From: an uncultured Alistipes sp.
Lineage (GTDB): Bacteria; Bacteroidota; Bacteroidia; Bacteroidales; Rikenellaceae
Reading direction: 5' to 3'
Assembly: GCA_900768045.1 (NCBI GenBank)
Contig: CAAGBL010000006.1
Span: forward strand, 1 to 37,397
Length of the DNA: 37,397 nt
Under the pieces are notes generated by a model. It saw nothing but the letters and a program-made list of their open reading frames with translations, ran no database searches and was not told where the DNA came from. This document shows, one piece after another, positions 31,477-37,397 of the stretch (position 1 is its first letter; every line of letters begins with the position of its first letter). The translations under genes were made by a program, and so were the position numbers.

Positions 31477-32559
31477 CTAATGACTTGTAAATATTTTAAG
31501 CAGCAACTCCTTGAGCAGTTCGCCGCCATCAAGGCCACCGCTATCGATACCCTTGCTCTTGGCATCATACTCACGCAGAAGGCCAAGAATACCGAACACT
31601 CGGCGGTTATCCCAACGACCAACATTTGCCTTAATCTCTCTGAGTGCAAAAAGGTTATTAACCCTTATCTCACGCATAAGTTCAGCATCGTTAGGCATAG
31701 GAATACCCTTGCGACGTTGCTGCCACATAAGATAGTTAAGCAGGAACAGCTGCTGGAAGAGTCCAAAGAGGACATTTATAGTAAGCGTTATAGGATAGCT
31801 CTTAGGGTTATGCGCAAAGTGGTCAGCAATGCGCATGGCACGTGCCATATCTTGCTTAAGCACAGCATCGTTAAGCTCGAAGTTATTAAACTCCTTCGAT
31901 AAGCCTATATATTGTTCGATATGACTATCCGTAACTGTACGCTCGCTCTCGGGCAACGACACCGATAGCTTCTTTACCTCCTGCGCCATACGTGATAGAT
32001 CCATACCCACATGCTCCTTAAGCATCGCCAGCGCCTTAGCCGTAATCTTCAAACCGCACGAGGCAACATAGTTATTTAGCCACGCATCCACCTCATAGTC
32101 ACGAGGACGCAACGACTCGAACACTACGCCATTTTTCTGACAACTCTTATAAAACGAGGTACGCTTATCTACACCTCTACCCTGCTCTTTATTCTTGTAG
32201 CAGACGACAAGAATAGTAGTAGACTGTGGCGACGAGGTGTAGTGCTGGAGTGCATCGAGCTTTGACATCTGCTGTGCCTCACGCACAATAACCACTTGAT
32301 AAGAGCCCATCATAGGCATCTGACGGCAGAGGTTGACAACAGCCCCAGCATCGGTATCGAGACCATAGACCGTAACCTGATTAAAGGCTCGCTCCGCCTC
32401 GTTAAGAATAGTCTCGGCCAAGGCATCACATATAGCGTCGATAAAGAAGCCCTCATCGCCCGTAAGCAGATATATAGGTTGAAAGCGGCGTGCCGAGATA
32501 TCGGACATGATGGCCGAATACTCCGCAACACAATCAACAAATTTCGCTGTCTTAGCCAT
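31477..32559 (-). CDS. holA: DNA polymerase III delta subunit
   Basis: The clamp-loader subunit that opens the beta clamp. The 360-residue product begins with the family's AAA+-like domain: RFQPIYLLTGDEGFFIDAIC, where the canonical P-loop is absent as expected for delta. VVIVREAQQMSKLDAL and TTILVVCYKNKE follow, and the collar domain contains LSRMAQEVKKL and SKEFNNFELNDAVLKQD. It starts 12 bases after tilS in the same operon. Confidence 0.92.
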   Translation of the reverse strand: MAKTAKFVDCVAEYSAIMSDISARRFQPIYLLTGDEGFFIDAICDALAETILNEAERAFNQVTVYGLDTDAGAVVNLCRQMPMMGSYQVVIVREAQQMSKLDALQHYTSSPQSTTILVVCYKNKEQGRGVDKRTSFYKSCQKNGVVFESLRPRDYEVDAWLNNYVASCGLKITAKALAMLKEHVGMDLSRMAQEVKKLSVSLPESERTVTDSHIEQYIGLSKEFNNFELNDAVLKQDMARAMRIADHFAHNPKSYPITLTINVLFGLFQQLFLLNYLMWQQRRKGIPMPNDAELMREIRVNNLFALREIKANVGRWDNRRVFGILGLLREYDAKSKGIDSGGLDGGELLKELLLKIFTSH

Positions 32560-32571
32560 AGCAATACCCTA

Positions 32572-33927
32572 TTATATATTATCACGCACGATTCTCAACA
32601 CTCGCTCTGTGCGCTTAGTAATAGCAAATCTATCATCAAGCCTACGCCCCACAACCCAGACAATATCGTCGCCCGAGAGCAGTACAAACTGACGACTCTT
32701 CTGCGCCATAGATACCTTCTTATCAATGAGATAGTCGCTAATCTTCTTGCGACCACTCATACCCAATGGTTGAAACCAGTCGCCCTCACGCCAGCGTCGT
32801 AGGCGCAACGGATAGCGAAGCTTGTCAGCATCGATAAGCGCCACATTCTCGCCCTGGTCGAGGGTATCTATAAAGTCGATATCGCAATACTGGTAATAGA
32901 GCACCGAGCCACCCACATACGAGCGCAGCGTATGGCGCTCAACCACAACCTCGCAATCGTCGTCCTCAGCAATAGGCGACACAACAATATCGCCCCTATC
33001 AACCACCGCAACCCACTCACGAGCATAGAACCTACGTCCCGTAGAGCCGCTATCTAACGCATGACACAAAGCATCGACAACATCGCCCTTAAAGCCATAC
33101 TCCGAGCTAAGAATCTCGTATATTACAAAGTTGCGAGGTAGCGACTGATTAATATTCTGCACCTTGATAGTTCGAATATCTCCCGATTGCTCGATGACAT
33201 TACGCTTGATGATATCCATCGACGCCGTGATGAAGTCCTGAGCCTGGCTTAGGCGTGAGACATTACGACGCATGATTGTTGTAAACTGAGGCGTAATCTC
33301 TCGAAGCATCGGGATAAGACCGATACGCACCTTATTGCGTAGATACTTTGTCGAACGGTTTGATGAGTCCTCACGGAAGGGAATACGATGAGCAATGGCG
33401 TAGTCGTGAATCTCCTTGCGGTTGGTAAACATCAGTGGGCGTACAATACGTCCTACGTGGTTATTGATACCCGTAAGGCCACGAAGGCCAGTGCCTCGCA
33501 GCATATTGATAAAGAATGTCTCGATAGAGTCGTTGATGTGATGCGCAATGGCAATCACAGTATAACCATGCTCGTCGCAGAGCTCTCGAAACCAAGCATA
33601 GCGCAGACGGCGGGCAGCCATCTCCATAGACTCTCCCGTGCGCTCCATCTCGGCAGTGGTATCGAAACGCTTATTGAAGAATTCGACACCGAGGCGCTTT
33701 GCCTCGTGCTCAACAAGCTGCTCATCTTCTTCGCTCTCCTTGCCACGTAGCTGAAAGTTGCAGTGAGCAACACCAAACCTATATCCTGCTGCTGCCGTGA
33801 GCGACATCAAAACCATAGAGTCGACACCTCCCGACACGGTAAGCAATATTTTATCGTCGTGCGTAAACAGCTCGTTATCGGCTACATACTTCTCGAACTC
33901 GTCGAGTAGAAACAATCCCTCTTTCAC
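32572..33927 (-). CDS. tilS: tRNA(Ile)-lysidine synthase TilS
   Basis: Modifies C34 of the CAU-anticodon isoleucine tRNA to lysidine, an essential step. The 451-residue product has the PP-loop SGGVDS at 32-37, the family's FRVAHCNFQLRG-type segment (GVAHCNFQLRGKESEEDE) and IAHHINDSIETFFINMLRG. The C-terminal tRNA-binding domain includes LRRWREGDWFQPLGM and KKISDYLIDKKV. It lies 2 bases after murB, so the two are translated from one message. Confidence 0.96.
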   Translation of the reverse strand: MKEGLFLLDEFEKYVADNELFTHDDKILLTVSGGVDSMVLMSLTAAAGYRFGVAHCNFQLRGKESEEDEQLVEHEAKRLGVEFFNKRFDTTAEMERTGESMEMAARRLRYAWFRELCDEHGYTVIAIAHHINDSIETFFINMLRGTGLRGLTGINNHVGRIVRPLMFTNRKEIHDYAIAHRIPFREDSSNRSTKYLRNKVRIGLIPMLREITPQFTTIMRRNVSRLSQAQDFITASMDIIKRNVIEQSGDIRTIKVQNINQSLPRNFVIYEILSSEYGFKGDVVDALCHALDSGSTGRRFYAREWVAVVDRGDIVVSPIAEDDDCEVVVERHTLRSYVGGSVLYYQYCDIDFIDTLDQGENVALIDADKLRYPLRLRRWREGDWFQPLGMSGRKKISDYLIDKKVSMAQKSRQFVLLSGDDIVWVVGRRLDDRFAITKRTERVLRIVRDNI

Positions 33928-33929
33928 TC

Positions 33930-34943
33930 CTACAAAACATTAACCTCTGGCGATATCTCCACGCCAAAATTCTCCTTTACCCTACCGCACACATATCCTG
34001 CCAAGCGCATAACATCGCCACCCGTAGCGCCGCCATGGTTAACCAAAACGAGCGCCTGACGGTCGTGAACGCCAACAACGCCATCACGATAACCCTTCAA
34101 GCCCGACTTATCGATAAGCCAGCCCGCAGCCAACTTTACATGAGCATCGTCGCCAGCAACGGCATAGTGAGGCATGTCGGGGTACTTAGCCAAGAGCTCC
34201 TCGGCAACGCCACGCTCAACGATAGGGTTCTTAAAGAAGCTGCCAGCATTACCCAACACCTTAGGATCGGGAAGCTTGCGTGAGCGGATAGCACAGATTG
34301 CCTCACGTATATTACGAAGCGTAGCACCTCCACGGCTCTCAACCTCCGAGATAACATCGCCATAGCCAAGATTAGGCTTTGCGTGACGGCTTAGTCGAAA
34401 CTCCACGGCAAGGATTATAACCCTACCCTTAAGCTCCTGCTTGAAAATACTCTCACGATAGGCAAACCTACACTCATCGTTGCTCAGGCGGACAACCTCA
34501 CGGCTCTCGACATCGAAATACTCGACAACTGTAATGGCATCCTTTGCCTCAGCGCCGTATGCACCGATATTCTGCACGGGAGCTGCGCCCACAGAGCTTG
34601 GGATAGCCGACAAATTCTCGATACCCCACAACCCCTCATTAACGCTCCACTCAACAAGCTCGTCCCAGTCGTGGGCAGCCTCAGCACGAAGCTCCACATA
34701 ATCGTCATTAGAGGCGAGAATGGTGCGCTGGGTGTTCACAGGCGTAAACAGCACACCGTCGTAGTCCTGCATAAAGAGCGTATTATTACCAGCGCCGAGC
34801 ACATACCATTTCTTAGGATTATGCTCCTCGAAGTAGTCACGCAAATCCTCAGCACACTCGAACTCAACGAGAGTTTTAGCTTGCTGCTTAACACCGAAAC
34901 TATTGCGGTCAGCAAGGCTTATATCTGAATATATTCGTTTCAT
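33930..34943 (-). CDS. murB: UDP-N-acetylenolpyruvoylglucosamine reductase
   Basis: The FAD/NADPH enzyme of the second committed step to UDP-MurNAc for peptidoglycan. At 337 residues it has the E. coli-like (type I) form. Visible features are the FAD motif YVLGAGNNTLF (48-57), IPSSVGAAPVQNIGAYG, Tyr162-Arg163 in CRFAYRESIF (E. coli Arg159), catalytic Ser235 in GNAGSFFKNP (Ser229), and a C-terminal glutamate in VEISPEVNVL (Glu325). It is the first gene of the operon murB-tilS-holA-aminotransferase IV. Its start codon is 5 bases after a TATATTTG element, suggesting leaderless translation. Confidence 0.97.
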   Translation of the reverse strand: MKRIYSDISLADRNSFGVKQQAKTLVEFECAEDLRDYFEEHNPKKWYVLGAGNNTLFMQDYDGVLFTPVNTQRTILASNDDYVELRAEAAHDWDELVEWSVNEGLWGIENLSAIPSSVGAAPVQNIGAYGAEAKDAITVVEYFDVESREVVRLSNDECRFAYRESIFKQELKGRVIILAVEFRLSRHAKPNLGYGDVISEVESRGGATLRNIREAICAIRSRKLPDPKVLGNAGSFFKNPIVERGVAEELLAKYPDMPHYAVAGDDAHVKLAAGWLIDKSGLKGYRDGVVGVHDRQALVLVNHGGATGGDVMRLAGYVCGRVKENFGVEISPEVNVL

Positions 34944-34944
34944 A

Positions 34945-34976
34945 TTGCAAATATAAAAAAAATTTTGCTAACTTTG
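34945..34976 (+). promoter_or_regulatory. Promoter of the DUF4301 gene
   Basis: TTG at 34945-34947 and TAACTTTG at 34969-34976 with a 21-base spacer. The leader is about 55 bases. Its -33 end touches the murB -7 box on the other strand. Confidence 0.75.
34948..34955 (-). promoter_or_regulatory. -7 element of the murB operon
   Basis: TATATTTG on the minus strand, ending 4 bases before the murB ATG. No TTG is seen at the -33 distance, so support rests on the -7 box alone. Confidence 0.5.
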
Positions 34977-35035
34977 AGTGTCGAAACGATATTATACGTC
35001 GTCAAAGCGTAAAAACAATTAAAATCACAGATACT

Positions 35036-36469
35036 ATGTTCACACCTAACGACATTGCTCAGATTGAGGCTCGAGGTTTAAGCCTTGCTGAGGTAGAACG
35101 ACAGATAGAGAATTTCCGCAATGGTTTTCCATCACTCCCTGTACAACGTGCTGCATCGGTGGGCGATGGTATCCTACGCCTTGACGAGGAGGCACTAAAA
35201 CTCGCTGAGGAGCGCTACGAGCAAAAGCGTGGCGAGCTACGCACCATAAAGTTTGTTCCAGCATCTGGAGCAGCAACACGCATGTTTAAGGAGTTGTTCG
35301 AGTACGTAAACGAGGATAAACGCACAGCGGGCATCGACAAGCTCATCGTAAACCTCGAGAAGTTTGCATTCTTCCCCGAGTTGGCGAAGTATCTCAAGCC
35401 CCAGATTGACGACAAGGACGTAGTGCGCAACATCATTATAGATGGCCTGGAGTATGGCGCTAAGCCTAAGGGCTTGGTTACCTTCCACGCCTACAAAGAG
35501 GGCAACCGCAAGCCCGTTGAGGAGCACTTGGTAGAGGCTGCGTTATACGCCTCTAATGGCAAGCATGCAGCGATACACTTTACCGTATCGCCAGAGCATC
35601 AGGAGGGCTTCGAGGCGTTGCTCAGCGAGCGCCAGAACCACTACGAGGAGAAGTTCGGCGTTAAGTTCGATGTTACATTCTCACAGCAGAGTCCAGCAAC
35701 AGACACTATCGCTGTAAACCCCGACAACACCCCATTCCGCACCGACGACGGCAAGCTACTATTCCGCCCAGCAGGACATGGAGCACTCATCGCCAACCTC
35801 GATAAGCTCGATGCCGACATCGTATTCGTGAAGAACATCGACAATGTGACTACTGACGAGCGCAAGGGCGACACCATAACATATAAGCGTGTGCTTGCGG
35901 GCGAGCTACTACGCCTTCAGGAGCGCTCATTCGAGCTACTCAGAGCCATTAAGCGTGGCGACGATGTGAGAGCCGAGGCTGTAGAGTTTCTACGCTCGGA
36001 GCTATGTTGCAAGCTTCCAGAGGGTGCTTCGTTAGAGCTTGTGGAGCAGAGCCTTGACCGTCCTATTCGCATCTGTGGTATGGTTAAAAATGAGGGCGAG
36101 CCTGGCGGTGGTCCTTTCTGGGTTGTCGACGAGCTTGGCCGTGAGCAGTTGCAGATTGCCGAGTCGAGTCAGATAGCCAAGGAGGATGCACACCTAATGA
36201 AGGAGGCTACGCACTTCAACCCCGTTGACTTAGTATGTGGCGTTATGCGCTACGACGGCACTAAGTACGACCTAACGAAGTACACAGACCCCAAGACAGG
36301 CTTTATCTCGTCGAAGTCGGCAGGAGGTCGCGAGCTACGAGCACAGGAGCTTCCAGGTTTGTGGAACGGAGCAATGGCCAACTGGAACACGATATTTGTT
36401 GAGGTACCAATCTCGACATTCTCACCCGTAAAGGTCGTTCAGGATTTGCTTAGACCAGAGCACCAGTAA
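35036..36469 (+). CDS. DUF4301 family protein
   Basis: A 477-residue cytoplasmic protein of unknown function found in Bacteroidetes. The segment KFVPASGAATRMFK (72-85) resembles the G-x-G-x-R nucleotide loop of sugar-nucleotidyltransferases. GHGALIANLDKLDADIVFVK resembles the family's inner sheet, so a nucleotidyltransferase-like fold is likely. Other conserved stretches are GLVTFHAYKEGNRKPVEEHL and RICGMVKNEGEPGGGPFWV. No signal peptide or membrane segment is present. It diverges from murB and is monocistronic with its own promoter and terminator. Confidence 0.85.
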   Translation: MFTPNDIAQIEARGLSLAEVERQIENFRNGFPSLPVQRAASVGDGILRLDEEALKLAEERYEQKRGELRTIKFVPASGAATRMFKELFEYVNEDKRTAGIDKLIVNLEKFAFFPELAKYLKPQIDDKDVVRNIIIDGLEYGAKPKGLVTFHAYKEGNRKPVEEHLVEAALYASNGKHAAIHFTVSPEHQEGFEALLSERQNHYEEKFGVKFDVTFSQQSPATDTIAVNPDNTPFRTDDGKLLFRPAGHGALIANLDKLDADIVFVKNIDNVTTDERKGDTITYKRVLAGELLRLQERSFELLRAIKRGDDVRAEAVEFLRSELCCKLPEGASLELVEQSLDRPIRICGMVKNEGEPGGGPFWVVDELGREQLQIAESSQIAKEDAHLMKEATHFNPVDLVCGVMRYDGTKYDLTKYTDPKTGFISSKSAGGRELRAQELPGLWNGAMANWNTIFVEVPISTFSPVKVVQDLLRPEHQ

Positions 36470-36507
36470 TAAAGATAGAGGCTAACCCCGTAAGGGCTAT
36501 CCTTTCT

Positions 36508-36540
36508 CGGCGGTGAATTGAATTTCACCGCCGAATTTAT
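36508..36540 (+). terminator. Terminator of the DUF4301 gene
   Basis: CGGCGGTGAA (36508-36517) pairs with TTCACCGCCG (36524-36533) around a 6-base loop, followed by AATTTAT; the T tract is weak. Confidence 0.75.
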
Positions 36541-36549
36541 TATGGGGTG

Positions 36550-36580
36550 TTGTTTGTTTGGAAAATAAATTCTATATTTG
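36550..36580 (+). promoter_or_regulatory. Promoter of the BACON-repeat lipoprotein gene
   Basis: TTG at 36550-36552 and TATATTTG at 36573-36580 with a 20-base spacer. It predicts an unusually long leader of about 190 bases. Confidence 0.75.
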
Positions 36581-36709
36581 TAGCAACAAGCGAGTTACAT
36601 AGATGATGAACGAAAGTTCAATATAAGGGTACACTAATACCACCTCACATTTTATATGGGGAGTACTGATATTCAGCGACTTGCAAATAAGTGATTTTAG
36701 GGAGATTAA

Positions 36710-36741
36710 GGAATTTAAGGATAAGGTTATCTCTAAATTCC
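36710..36741 (+). promoter_or_regulatory. Hairpin in the long 5' leader
   Basis: GGAATTTA (36710-36717) pairs with TAAATTCC (36734-36741), and inside it GATA pairs with TATC. The stem ends 38 bases before the start codon of the lipoprotein. An upstream 12-codon frame (36656-36694) also lies in the leader. No known riboswitch is recognised. Confidence 0.45.
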
Positions 36742-36779
36742 CTAAAAACGAGACAACAAACACAAAAAATCATAAAATT

Positions 36780-37397
36780 ATGAAACGACTATTTCTACTT
36801 CTTGCTCTTTGTAACATGGTCGCTGTTGGCTGTACCGAGGGCGGCGTTGATGACAACATCGACAATGGTGGCAACAACACCGAGCAACCGGGCGAAGATG
36901 ATGACGATGAGAACAAGGAAGACGAGACTACCTTTATCACCGACAGCGAGGGTAATGTCGTTGTCGAGGCCGAGGGAGGCAAGGTGGTTGTTACCGTAAC
37001 AACTGATATTGAATATAGCGTTGAGATTCCCGAGGAGGCTCAGTCGTGGTTGAGCGTTGCCGACACACGATCTATCCGTATGGAGAAGCTAACCTTTACT
37101 GTTGCTGACAATAATACTTTTGAGGAGCGTAGCGCAAATGTTGAGTTGGTTGATAGCGAAGGTAAGTCGTTGCAGACCATCAAATTCTTGCAACACGCCT
37201 CAGATAAGGTCTTCGAAATAGATGACGAAGGCAAATACATAATTGAGGCACAGGGAGGCGTGATTGAGGTTGATGTAACTACCAACATAGAGTATGATGT
37301 TGTAATACCCGATGACGCACAGCAGTGGATTAGTGTTGCCGACACACGAGCTGAGGTGCGTAATGAGAAGCTTACGTTTACGGTCGCTGCAAATGAG
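36780..37397 (+). CDS. BACON-repeat lipoprotein, N-terminal part (3' end outside window)
   Basis: The frame from ATG 36780 is open to the right edge (206 codons). A signal peptide with lipobox AVGC (Cys18) is followed by an acidic linker (about 20-55, dominated by Asp, Glu, Asn and Gly), which suggests surface display. At least two tandem BACON-type domains of about 90 residues follow. The first has GGKVVVTVTTDIEYSVEIPE and WLSVADTRS; the second has GGVIEVDVTTNIEYDVVIPD and WISVADTRA. BACON domains are usually carbohydrate- or mucin-associated spacer or binding modules; the functional domain, if any, lies beyond the window. Confidence 0.88.
   Translation, partial: MKRLFLLLALCNMVAVGCTEGGVDDNIDNGGNNTEQPGEDDDDENKEDETTFITDSEGNVVVEAEGGKVVVTVTTDIEYSVEIPEEAQSWLSVADTRSIRMEKLTFTVADNNTFEERSANVELVDSEGKSLQTIKFLQHASDKVFEIDDEGKYIIEAQGGVIEVDVTTNIEYDVVIPDDAQQWISVADTRAEVRNEKLTFTVAANE

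Overview
The window reads as a chromosomal segment of an anaerobic Bacteroidales bacterium, probably a gut resident. The main grounds are Bacteroidetes-type promoters (TTG, about 20 bases, then TAnnTTTG) in front of several genes, families largely confined to that phylum (BACON, DUF5689, DUF4301, DUF2764, the long NusB, HU-SPOR fusions), a bacterial V-type ATPase operon, and a bile-salt-hydrolase/penicillin-acylase-like enzyme. Family and genus cannot be fixed from the sequence alone. No insertion sequence, integrase, phage structural gene or CRISPR array is visible.

Layout. 1-2.9 kb: the 5' part of ligA (cut by the window edge), a small acidic conserved protein, an exported choloylglycine-hydrolase-family enzyme between two look-alike terminators, and tRNA-Arg(CCG). 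2.9-6 kb: a + strand operon of a CI-like regulator, lgt, an HU-SPOR membrane protein and a GtrA-like protein. 6.2-8.2 kb: nusB, a DUF1573 lipoprotein and yajC. 8.2-10.4 kb: a GH20 beta-hexosaminidase on the - strand.

10.5-20.2 kb (- strand) is the most distinctive region. It is a five-gene, exported-protein operon: a 1037-residue BACON/OB-fold lipoprotein, a DNA/RNA non-specific endonuclease lipoprotein (DRGH motif), a secreted endonuclease/exonuclease/phosphatase-fold enzyme, a non-SusC TonB-dependent receptor and a DUF5689 lipoprotein. Together they look like a nucleic-acid capture, digestion and uptake locus built like a polysaccharide utilisation locus but without SusD. A 27-base dyad lies at the predicted start of transcription.

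20.4-29.5 kb: ruvB, then a two-copy palindromic repeat of 132-base period, then the V-ATPase operon E-DUF2764-A-B-D-I-K on the - strand. The proteolipid K keeps the sodium-ligand pattern known from Enterococcus hirae. 29.5-37.4 kb: an atypical ROK-family protein, a housekeeping operon murB-tilS-holA-aminotransferase IV-like on the - strand, a DUF4301 protein diverging from murB, and the start of a BACON-repeat lipoprotein cut by the right edge.
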